A stretch of 64,000 nucleotides of DNA, taken from assembly GCA_025403435.1 (NCBI GenBank), contig CM046350.1, forward strand, positions 5,553,512-5,617,511. The letters run 5' to 3'. The notes beneath the pieces were generated by a model that was given only the letters and a program-made list of their open reading frames with translations, ran no database searches and had not been told where the DNA came from. Position 1 is the first letter of the stretch. Each line of letters opens with the position of its first letter. This DNA is from Artocarpus heterophyllus (taxonomy: Eukaryota > Streptophyta > Magnoliopsida > Rosales > Moraceae). The translations under genes and the position numbers were made by a program. Below are positions 26,881-35,989 of the stretch, piece by piece.

Positions 26881-27058
26881 ATGAAACCCACACCACCCCC
26901 CCCCCCCCCCCAACAAACCCCACACCCCCCCCTCCCCCCCCCCCCCCCCCCCCAAGATNNNNNNNNNNNNNNNNNNNNNNNNNNNNNNNNNNNNNNNNNN
27001 NNNNNNNNNNNNNNNNNNNNNNNNNNNNNNNNNNNNNNNNNNNNNNNNNNNNNNNNNN
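26881..27058. other. Poly-C low-complexity sequence and 100-N assembly gap
   Basis: 26881-26958 is almost pure C with a few CA interruptions, unlike anything else in the window. 26959-27058 is exactly 100 N, the usual placeholder for a gap of unknown size. The C-runs may be real or low-quality read ends. Linkage between the sequence left of the gap and the retrotransposon right of it should not be assumed. Confidence 0.95.
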
Positions 27059-29021
27059 CCTATTGGGGGTTAACAGTTTTTAATGAGATAAAATAAAATA
27101 AATAATAAAAGTAAAACCTTAAAAATTAAAATTTGCCCGGGACTTAAATGAAAACTCTCAACTCAAAAATAAAAATATAAACGATAAATAAACCACAGTT
27201 TTAATGTAGCACCTTAAATTTAATAATATAAACTGTTGTCATCATCATTTTAACCCTCAACACATTATAATACAGTCACAGAAAGTAACAATTGATGCTT
27301 ACATTATCATGAAGAACATTCTTTACAATTGAGCAGTCCCAATGTAATATAGTTACATCGCTTTCTCGACTATATTTCTCGTAGCCACCTCACACTTAGT
27401 GAGTCCTGAAAAGATATAAACATAAGGGAATGAGCGACACTATGCTCAGTAGAGAAAGCCATTACCCACCTTTAGGTTTTTATCATTACCACATTAAAAT
27501 CTGCATGGTTAGTAAGTCACATCATATTTCAGATTATGAGGTTTATTATGATCACATCTTATGGATACCGTAGTTAATCATTACCAAGTGTCATAATTAC
27601 ACATTTATACAAATATTACAATCATCATTGTTCCTAGGTATCCATGTTAAATTGAGTATCACTCAACTCATCGAAACCCAAATGGGCGCACTTGATCACC
27701 CTATAAACATTCCAAGGGTGTTCCGGTGAGGGGACATCAAGCCCCGAGTCCTCACCAAGTCGATTCCTGTACAGTGTGTTCTGGGACTTTCAACCCAAGG
27801 AAGCGTCATCGCCTTCCCCCTATTTTACCTTTTAGGGTATTCATGCCCAAGGACGTAACCGTCGCCCTCTTTATGTCTCACAATTTCTCTATATTGAATC
27901 ATTATCAATAGAGTTAGTTTTCCTAACCATGCTTCTCAATTTATAACATGTGTCAATTCATTATGTTCCTCGCCGTACAATACAAGACGAGTCCATGTCA
28001 TAGTTTCATATGTGATAATCATATAATATCAGTTCAACATAGATATATATATATTGCGGCAAAACAATCAATTTTAATTCTATAAAAACCTCACAAAAGA
28101 TGAGTAATAGAATCCCTACCTTTCAAGCTTATCAACAGTCTCTTAATCCTGGAATCAATTAACGTTAGCTCCATACTCCCTTGATCCTAAGGCGTGCATA
28201 AGGACAATTAAAACTAAAGCACAACATACAACTACATTCATAAATAAATCATTTTAATTTAATCTTAGAATTTCAAGAAATAACCACTGCCCATAGAGGT
28301 ATTACAAAGTTTAACAATATAAATTTTCTGTCTAGGGCATATACACTTAGACTTCATACATATGCTCCAAAATAACAACAAACATATACTTAGGTTTAAG
28401 AACGCAAATTTGAATAATCCTTTAGTATAAAAGAAAATTTATAAATGAAAGACTAAATTTATTCATAAGATTCTAACCTCAGATTATGGTTAGTTGGAAG
28501 CCTAAAATGGCTTCAAAACAGGTTCCTTACTTCGGTATGACTGAAATTCTTGCTCAAATGGAGGTGATGGTGGCTGATTTTTATGGCTGCCTTGAAGAAG
28601 TTCTCTAAGTATTTGCTTCAGCAAAGAAATGAGAAGAAGAGTGTGGGAACCGTGGAAGAGAAAGGAAGAAAAGATGAAGTCTTTGAAGAGAAGTGATAGA
28701 AACAATTATAGAGGAGACATGCTTCAGCATGTCACGGAGGAAATAAAGAAAATGAGGGTCAAGAGTAGTTGGAAAAGATATCCTTATGTCTCATCTAAAG
28801 ACTTTAACACACATAATGCCAATATGACATTTTTGAGATTTATTAGAAGTTCTAAGGCTTTTTAGTAATCATACTAAATAAATATAGGAGAATTTTAGAA
28901 AATTTAAAAATAGATAAAAATAAATATTATAAAATAAATTTAAATGAAGCAATTTTTTTTTTATACATTAAAAATTAATTTAATTACCTCAATACCCGTT
29001 AGGAGAATAACGGGTGTCACA
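27059..29021 (-). repeat. 3' LTR of the LOG-carrying element
   Basis: Direct repeat of 33289-35256, with the outermost nine bases lost in the adjacent gap. The inner boundary (29016-29021, GTCACA) is the reverse complement of the LTR start TGTGAC. ORFs within it (27726-27911 and 28629-28865) recur exactly in the other LTR and show no known domain. Confidence 0.92.
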
Positions 29022-29035
29022 GCTCTACCCCCCTT
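29022..29035 (-). promoter_or_regulatory. Polypurine tract
   Basis: On the minus strand AAGGGGGGTAGAGC directly abuts the 3' LTR. This is the purine-rich primer for plus-strand DNA synthesis, in the form usual for plant Tekay/Del-like elements, and it fixes the element's orientation. Confidence 0.8.
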
Positions 29036-29975
29036 AAAGAAATTTCGTCCTCGAAATTTCAATTCTAGCAATACTAGTAAAAATTTTAATTCCATTATGA
29101 TTCCAATTCCGAGTCTAAACCGTTAATGTTGTTTGTCCTCCAAATTTAAGTTATCGTATCTCCACTCATTTACTTGCATAATAAATCTTACTCCTAAATC
29201 CCTCAATGAGAGTATTTCTGACAAGTTTCAACTTATAACACCGTGTAATAGTCTAAGAATCTGATCAGGCATACATATTGACCATACCATGATTCCAGTC
29301 CTTCATTGTCCATGGACTGTGATTTACAATCACATTTAAGGAGATTGCCAGAGAAATTTTATATACTTCATCTTTAGGTTCCTTTTCCTTTTTGAGTAAA
29401 GAAAAGTCAAATATATTTGATTTCATACCTCAACTAATAAACTAGAACATAATCATAAAACATATATCACAAACACTTTTATTCAAAACTATACATTAAA
29501 CTTATTCATAGAGATATTAAACGGAATCTCTGGTTGCAAACATACCCGACATATTTTTCATTAAACAGCTATCCTCATGACACAAACATTCAACCCAAAT
29601 AATATACTCATATTTCATATGGAATATCCCCATAACTGACTCTGGTACTTCCACATAATATTAACAGAATATTACACATTACAAACATAATACGGATACG
29701 TTTCGAGAGTACAAGGCACTCCGTATACCAGCTATCCATATCATGCATGCTTAGAGGATACAAAAACATCGATAAACAAAAGATCGGACCTTAAGAAGGA
29801 TGCGTTTCGAGAGCATCAAGTACTCCGTATCCAGCCATCCCGGCATTAGGCTCAATGAATCTAAAAGATTGAACAACAACGTACCACAAGAAACACAGAA
29901 TACAAGGCAAACGGTTATTCGTAACACACGAAATACGGACACACATGCCTACATGCCAAAGATAAAACAAAAAGA
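29036..29975 (-). other. 3' non-coding part of the retrotransposon interior
   Basis: No ORF of interest between the LOG-like ORF and the polypurine tract. A short internal duplication is present: GTTTCGAGAG.A and ACTCCGTAT.CCAGC.ATCC occur at about 29695-29740 and again at about 29799-29845, 104 bases apart. Confidence 0.6.
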
Positions 29976-30626
29976 TTACAGATGGAGATTCAAATCAATT
30001 GGCCGCTCCCGGCTTTCCCTTTCCCATTCAAGCTTGGATGTTGCAGTGTCGGATTCTGGATGTATGATTTGCATTTTATCTATCAATTCCTCAGCTGTTG
30101 AAGCAGTGACAAAGATTTGTCTCTCCGATTCTGTAGTGATGTTTTCTTCCACAGCGTAATCTAGAAATTTCAAAAGACCGTCATAAAAACCCTTTACGTT
30201 CAGCAGACCCAAAGGTTTGGAATAAAAGCCCAACAATTGCCCACAAGCAACTATAAATATTTCCTCAAGAGTACCTAGACCACCAGGTAATGCTATAAAA
30301 GCATCAGAATTATAGATTATGTCTTTAAAATTTTTAGGGATACTCCTGACTCCTTCTCCCTTACCTATGGCTTCCTTACAAAGGTTTCCTTCAACTGGAA
30401 TATGAGGCCAAATTCTTACATCAGTAGCGTCGCTAGACCTAGCTGCTAGTGCCATATTTACCATCATTTTTATACTACCACCCCCATAGATTATGTTAAT
30501 CTTCTTGCGTGCTAGGACTTGCCCTAAGTGATTTGCAGCTTCTAAATAAGCTTTATCTTTTCCAAGGCTGGAACCACAAAAGACACAGACATTCTTTATT
30601 TTCTTCGTGGACTGGGAGGTAGACAT
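29976..30626 (-). CDS. LOG-like: LOG-family ORF (cytokinin riboside 5'-monophosphate phosphoribohydrolase-like), intronless, inside a retrotransposon
   Basis: 216 residues from the first ATG (30626-30624); the frame stays open upstream to at least a GTG at 30665. The LOG fold signatures are present in order: VCVFCGSS (about 13-20), YGGGSI (47-52), DAFIALPGGLGTLEE (108-122, the PGGxGTxxE motif with its Glu) and KPLGLLNV (137-144). Family role: release of active cytokinin bases from their nucleotides in the cytosol. Differences from normal plant LOGs: the usual GGGSxGLMG is GGGSIKMM, and the RKxxM segment with the catalytic Arg is replaced by KNFKDII. The hydrolase activity is therefore doubtful. 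Typical plant LOG genes have several introns and this one has none, so it looks like a captured cDNA. It is in sense with the element and could be expressed from the LTR. There is no stop or frameshift in it. Confidence 0.8.
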   Translation of the reverse strand: MSTSQSTKKIKNVCVFCGSSLGKDKAYLEAANHLGQVLARKKINIIYGGGSIKMMVNMALAARSSDATDVRIWPHIPVEGNLCKEAIGKGEGVRSIPKNFKDIIYNSDAFIALPGGLGTLEEIFIVACGQLLGFYSKPLGLLNVKGFYDGLLKFLDYAVEENITTESERQIFVTASTAEELIDKMQIIHPESDTATSKLEWERESRERPIDLNLHL

Positions 30627-31269
30627 ATTTGGTTTATAGAAGTGGTTGCTTAATGTCTGCTCCACTTAGACTTCGGGTTCTACATGAGATTTTAAAGATG
30701 AGAAATATACAAAAAGGGCTAAAGAGATAGACGAGTAGGTAATGAAAAGGTAATCCAAAGATTTAAACAAAATCTTGTGCGGATAAGAAAGTAAGATAAG
30801 GTGATTGATAGTTTACAAAAAATCTGATTCACTTTTTGAAAAAGATTAGACTCTAATTGTATAACTTTTGACAATTGAGAACAATTCGACAGAAGACCCT
30901 CATGACACAACTGTAGACTTTTTGACAAATATACACCAAGTCTAGAAATTTAATATAAACGACAAATACTGTAGAACTTTTGAAATTTGAGACACAAATC
31001 TTGAAATATCTGGATAAGCTTTTCAAAATTCAAACATATTACTGTACCGTATGTAACGTGTCTGATAAGATAATATATTTTATTATATATATATTTAAGA
31101 AAATCATAAATTAAATAAGATATTAACACTTACTGTATCAATCTAATAATCACAATTATTTCAAACACAAAAGCAAATATTCTGAGTAAAAGAAAAACAC
31201 AAACTGTTGAACATCAGCTAAAACTGCTTCAAATAAGTAAAGACTAAATAACCTTTATAGAGCGATGAC
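30627..31269 (-). other. Spacer between the two ORFs of the retrotransposon
   Basis: About 640 AT-rich bases without a recognisable coding signal. It contains stops in all sense frames close to both ORFs, so the two ORFs are not one broken reading frame. Confidence 0.5.
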
Positions 31270-31791
31270 TTATTCCCCATCCAGTTTTCTTATGGCTTGG
31301 CAAACAGGATCTAAAAATACCATATTCCTGAGGCGTTGTCTTTCTGTATAAAATTTAGGCCAGAGTTTAAAAATAGCTCCTTGAACATATCCACTAGGGT
31401 GATCGTGGAGAGGAGGATGGATGCTATCCAAGTTCTCCTTTGAAAGTCCATCCCTACAAAACCTTATTTTATCCTCTCTATTCGTAGACATATAACCAGG
31501 TGAAGTACATTTACCGTTACAATTTTGTCTTCCACATTTGTTACAAGTGACCACGATGGCACGAGCTCTTCTTTTCATTGCACTACGACTGGTACCTGTT
31601 CCTGGTAAACCGACATCTTGACTAAAGTCACTCGGACGGATTTTCCCCTCTATTAACATTCTCACATCACAAGGGATGCCAAAACGCATAAGAATCCACA
31701 ACCGAGTAATTCTAGCCTTGTATTTCTTTCTAAGAATCTTTTGGGAGAGTGATGGGAAATACTTTCTCAGGTGTTGGTACTTTGGGTCCAT
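31270..31791 (-). CDS. 173-residue basic ORF with a cysteine cluster, inside the retrotransposon
   Basis: Starts at the ATG 31791-31789. I do not recognise a named family with certainty. Visible features: a basic N terminus (RKYF, KILRKKYKAR), a hydrophobic segment ITRLWILMRFGIP at about 28-40, a Gly/Ser linker, KRRAR at 74-78 and then C83-x2-C86-x4-C91-x3-C95, a possible metal-binding knuckle. The basic-cluster-then-cysteines layout recalls small nucleic-acid-binding proteins of carlavirus- or vitivirus-type plant viruses, but the cysteine spacing is different. A worn gag-type knuckle or a captured gene are alternatives. It has no internal stop, is in sense with the element and lies upstream of the LOG-like ORF. 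Function unknown. Confidence 0.6.
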   Translation of the reverse strand: MDPKYQHLRKYFPSLSQKILRKKYKARITRLWILMRFGIPCDVRMLIEGKIRPSDFSQDVGLPGTGTSRSAMKRRARAIVVTCNKCGRQNCNGKCTSPGYMSTNREDKIRFCRDGLSKENLDSIHPPLHDHPSGYVQGAIFKLWPKFYTERQRLRNMVFLDPVCQAIRKLDGE

Positions 31792-33259
31792 GATGAGATG
31801 AAAGAAGAGTAAATAGAAAGGAAAAATTAAGATAGTAAATTGCAGAATCCTAGAATTCCTTCTTCTTTTAGAGGAAAAGAAGAATTTTTAATGAAAAAGA
31901 AGAGGATTTGCGATTTAGAGAGAAAATAACAAATTAAGAGAGAAAAAGTGAACTCGGAGAAATAAGCTCCTATGCACAGTAAACGTATATGTAAACAATG
32001 ATTAAACCACTGTATATGACACGTATAGAGACCACGTGGGAGAGACAGTGTGAATCAAACTGATTTAAGATTTAAACTAGGCCCAAATGTTCTTAGTTGA
32101 AAATGGTCAGGTTGTTTCGGCCTTAACACATTTAGAACGAGTTAAATAACAAACATAAAATTGAAAACCAATTCGTATGAATCTTAAACCCAATTCAAAG
32201 CCCACTATAGATAAAGTTAACTATAAACAACAAATCTAATTTAACGACAACAAGGATCTTCCTGAATGATATTTAAAATCATTTCATAACAACACAATCT
32301 TCCAGCAACTCAAATAATTTTGTTTTAATCAAAACCTTATTGAACAATACATACACCCATATGTTATTCATAATACTTAACATCTATCAATGGATTCATC
32401 ATCATTGCTACCAAGGGTTTAGAATGTGACTAACCTTGAAATCAATACGATTTACGTCTTTCAACGTAGACCATATCAACAAACAAAGACACTAGATGTT
32501 ACTACTTAGGAACATCTACAATCTCCACAATTCTACTTATACAATATATAATTTCCTCATATAACAAAACCTTAGGTAACCAAAAGATTCACTGATACAC
32601 TTAAATACAATGTACGTAACAAAATATTCCAATTTTGAGATTCATGCATTCTAGACTTTACACAGTCTCAACAGACCAAAAGTCTAACATTTATCTCTCT
32701 CATGATTCAATACCATGATTTCCAACTTATATCATATTCCTCAAATAAATAGAACTTTTAAGAAAAGACATTGACACTTATGTGCTCCATCGAATCCACA
32801 CATAATCATTACTTAGGTTTGAATCAATTACGAAAAATTTGGCATATCTATGCCAAACTTTAAAATCAATAAATCAAGCCTTATATTTCTCATTGTTTTT
32901 CACGAGACAAAAGGCTTTTAAATCCTCTTATCTATACGAATTTCTCATCGTTTATACGAATTAGATATGCTTATAGATCCAAATATTATACGAATCTCTC
33001 ATAAGCAATCTACTTATAAACTCATTCCATATAATTATCATTCCCTCATAACTATTAATACTTTCCTTCTATATAATTATTGTACTCATATAACTATTAA
33101 TATTTTCATTCTATGGCCTTTCCATGTTACATCCTTCTAAACTGTATAAATCAATGTGAAGGTTCATTTTGATGATGACACTGAAAATTCAGCTTCAAAA
33201 CCATCTCAAAAATATATTTTTTTAAAGTGGTGCTACACTCCCTAGGTTAACCGAACCTA
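31792..33259 (-). other. 5' leader of the retrotransposon, non-coding
   Basis: About 1.47 kb between the primer-binding site and the first ORF, where gag would be expected. No ORF above about 60 residues is open on the sense strand, and no gag-like motif is visible. It presumably holds packaging signals. Confidence 0.6.
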
Positions 33260-33272
33260 GGCTCTGATACCA
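33260..33272 (-). promoter_or_regulatory. Primer-binding site for initiator tRNA-Met
   Basis: The minus strand reads TGGTATCAGAGCC, the exact complement of the 3' end of plant initiator tRNA-Met including CCA. It lies seven bases inside the 5' LTR boundary. Confidence 0.92.
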
Positions 33273-33279
33273 AAAATTC

Positions 33280-35256
33280 TGTAACGCCCCTATGTGGGGG
33301 TTAACAGTTTTTAATGAGATAAAATAAAAATAAATAATAAAAGTAAAACCTTAAAAATTAAAATTTGCCCGGGACTTAAATGAAAACTCTCAACTCAAAA
33401 ATAAAAATATAAACGATAAATAAACCACAGTTTTAATGTAGCACCTTAAATTTAATAATATAAACTGTTGTCATCATCATTTTAACCCTCAACACATTAT
33501 AATACAGTCACAGAAAGTAACAATTGATGCTTACATTATCATGAAGAACATTCTTTACAATTGAGCAGTCCCAATGTAATATAGTTACATCGCTTTCTCG
33601 ACTATATTTCTCGTAGCCACCTCACACTTAGTGAGTCCTGAAAAGATATAAACATAAGGGAATGAGCGACACTATGCTCAGTAGAGAAAGCCATTACCCA
33701 CCTTTAGGTTTTTATCATTACCACATTAAAATCTGCATGGTTAGTAAGTCACATCATATTTCAGATTATGAGGTTTATTATGATCACATCTTATGGATAC
33801 CGTAGTTAATCATTACCAAGTGTCATAATTACACATTTATACAAATATTACCAATCATCATTGTTCCTAGGTATCCATGTTAAATTGAGTATCACTCAAC
33901 TCATCGAAACCCAAATGGGCGCACTTGATCACCCTATAAACATTCCAAGGGTGTTCCGGTGAGGGGACATCAAGCCCCGAGTCCTCACCAAGTCGATTCC
34001 TGTACAGTGTGTTCTGGGACTTTCAACCCAAGGAAGCGTCATCGCCTTCCCCCTATTTTACCTTTTAGGGTATTCATGCCCAAGGACGTAACCGTCGCCC
34101 TCTTTATGTCTCACAATTTCTCTATATTGAATCATTATCAATAGAGTTAGTTTTCCTAACCATGCTTCTCAATTTATAACATGTGTCAATTCATTATGTT
34201 CCCCGCCGTACAATACAAGACGAGTCCATGTCATAGTTTCATATGTGATAATCATATAATATCAGTTCAACATAGATATATATATATTGCGGCAAAACAA
34301 TCAATTTTAATTCTATAAAAACCTCACAAAAGATGAGTAATAGAATCCCTACCTTTCAAGCTTATCAACAGTCTCTTAATCCTGGAATCAATTAACGTTA
34401 GCTCCATACTCCCTTGATCCTAAGGCGTGCATAAGGACAATTAAAACTAAAGCACAACATACAACTACATTCATAAATAAATCATTTTAATTTAATCTTA
34501 GAATTTCAAGAAATAACCACTGCCCATAGAGGTATTACAAAGTTTAACAATATAAATTTTCTGTCTAGGGCATATACACTTAGACTTCATACATATGCTC
34601 CAAAATAACAACAAACATATACTTAGGTTTAAGAACGCAAATTTGAATAATCCTTTAGTATAAAAGAAAATTTATAAATGAAAGACTAAATTTGTTCATA
34701 AGATTCTAACCTCAGATTATGGTTAGTTGGAAGCTTAAAATGGCTTCAAAACAGGTTCCTTTACTTCGGTATGACTGAAATTCTTGCTCAAATGGAGGTG
34801 ATGGTGGCTGATTTTTATGGCTGCCTTGAAGAAGTTCTCTAAGTATTTTGCTTCAGCAAAGAAATGAGAAGAAGAGTGTGGGAACCGTGGAAGAGAAAGG
34901 AAGAAAAGATGAAGTCTTTGAAGAGAAGTGATAGAAACAATTATAGAGGAGACATGCTTCAGCATGTCACGGAGGAAATAAAGAAAATGAGGGTCAAGAG
35001 TAGTTGGAAAAGATATCCTTATGTCTCATCTAAAGACTTTAACACACATAATGCCAATATGACATTTTTGAGATTTATTAGAAGTTCTAAGGCTTTTTAG
35101 TAATCATACTAAATAAATATAGGAGAATTTTAGAAAATTTAAAAATAGATAAAAATAAATATTATAAAATAAATTTAAATGAAGCAATTTTTTTTTTATA
35201 CATTAAAAATTAATTTAATTACCTCAATACCCGTTAGGAGAATAACGGGTGTCACA
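33280..35256 (-). repeat. 5' LTR of the LOG-carrying element
   Basis: 1977 bases; on the minus strand it starts TGTGACACCCGTTATT and ends GGGGCGTTACA, with the canonical TG..CA ends. It is almost identical to 27059-29021. It should contain the promoter for the element's minus-strand transcript. Confidence 0.92.
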
Positions 35257-35989
35257 TGTGACCTTGTCATCCACGGAATTACCGAGACCGGAAAACTTTT
35301 TCAATTCTGTAGGGGGGCATCATATTTTATGAGGCAACTTGAGTGAAGCAGCAGAGGAAGGCTGGTCGAGTTGGGCAGCTTTTGGCTGCCAAGCTGGCGG
35401 CACCTGTGATGACTGCCATCCACTCAGCTTTAACAGATTGCCTTTTTATTTTTTTTTTCCTTTTTTAGTTATTATCTAATAGCCTTTTTCACACCGCTCG
35501 CCAAAAGAAAAAAAGAAAGAAAGAAAGGAAGAAAGGAGTTTCAGCACGTCATGAACATTTACTGATTCTTCGCCTTTCCAATAGAACATGCAATCATGTG
35601 CCATGCCCTTCACTAAACTTTTAATGGCAACTATACGTCCAGTCACACAAACTTATATTACCATATCAAGTACGTGTTGTCAATAAGATCATGACCATAA
35701 GCTTGAACAATGTCTAAACCGTGTTTGACAATCAAGCTGATACTCATACCTCTAAGTGTTTATGGTATAAAACTTTTATATATTACAATATAAAGTAAAA
35801 AAAATGCTATAATGTAAAATTTTTACATGTTATCGTACTTAAATTTTAATTTACAGTTCTAACTACATTTTCAAACGCTCTCTATTAATAAAAAGAAATA
35901 AATTAGTTGTAATTTACAATTCAAACCGTTCTTCCAAACAAACTCATGCATAGTCACTGAAAAGATTAGTGTTTTGAAAAGAGAACAGA
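35257..35989. other. Intergenic spacer, no gene recognised
   Basis: It begins with the probable target duplication TGTGA, has a GAAA-rich patch at about 35505-35535 and ends in a MITE-like copy (35745-35945). Confidence 0.5.
35745..35945. repeat. MITE-like repeat, family 2, copy a
   Basis: Contains the family hallmark TATAATGTAAAATTTTTACAT followed by TAATTTACAGTTCTAACT and a short A/T-rich tail. Related copies are at 54285-54430, 57455-57600, 62115-62290 and 63115-63250. Confidence 0.5.

Larger units (their letters stand above)
27059..35256 (-). mobile_element. Non-autonomous Gypsy-type LTR retrotransposon carrying a LOG-like ORF
   Basis: Two near-identical direct LTRs (27059-29021 and 33280-35256) enclose 4258 bases. 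On the minus strand the order is 5' LTR (35256-33280), a 7-base spacer, a primer-binding site matching initiator tRNA-Met, a leader of about 1.5 kb, a 173-residue ORF, a LOG-like ORF, about 0.95 kb of 3' sequence, a polypurine tract and the 3' LTR. No gag, protease, reverse transcriptase, RNase H or integrase ORF is visible, so it must be mobilised in trans. The LTRs differ by three substitutions and about five single-base length changes, implying recent insertion. TGTGA (35257-35261) would be the target duplication on the right; the left copy and the last nine LTR bases fall in the gap. LTR ends and polypurine tract suggest a Tekay/Del-type chromovirus as the parent. Confidence 0.85.

Noticed and set aside
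26881..27096. Pro-rich ORF across the assembly gap
   Set aside because: It is a translation of poly-C and N bases, not a gene.
28629..28865. 78-residue basic ORF, repeated at 34864-35100
   Set aside because: It lies antisense within both LTRs and is repeated only because the LTR is; no domain.
30627..30665. Extra 13 residues before the LOG-like ORF
   Set aside because: The frame is open but begins with GTG; the first ATG at 30626 fits the family's N terminus.
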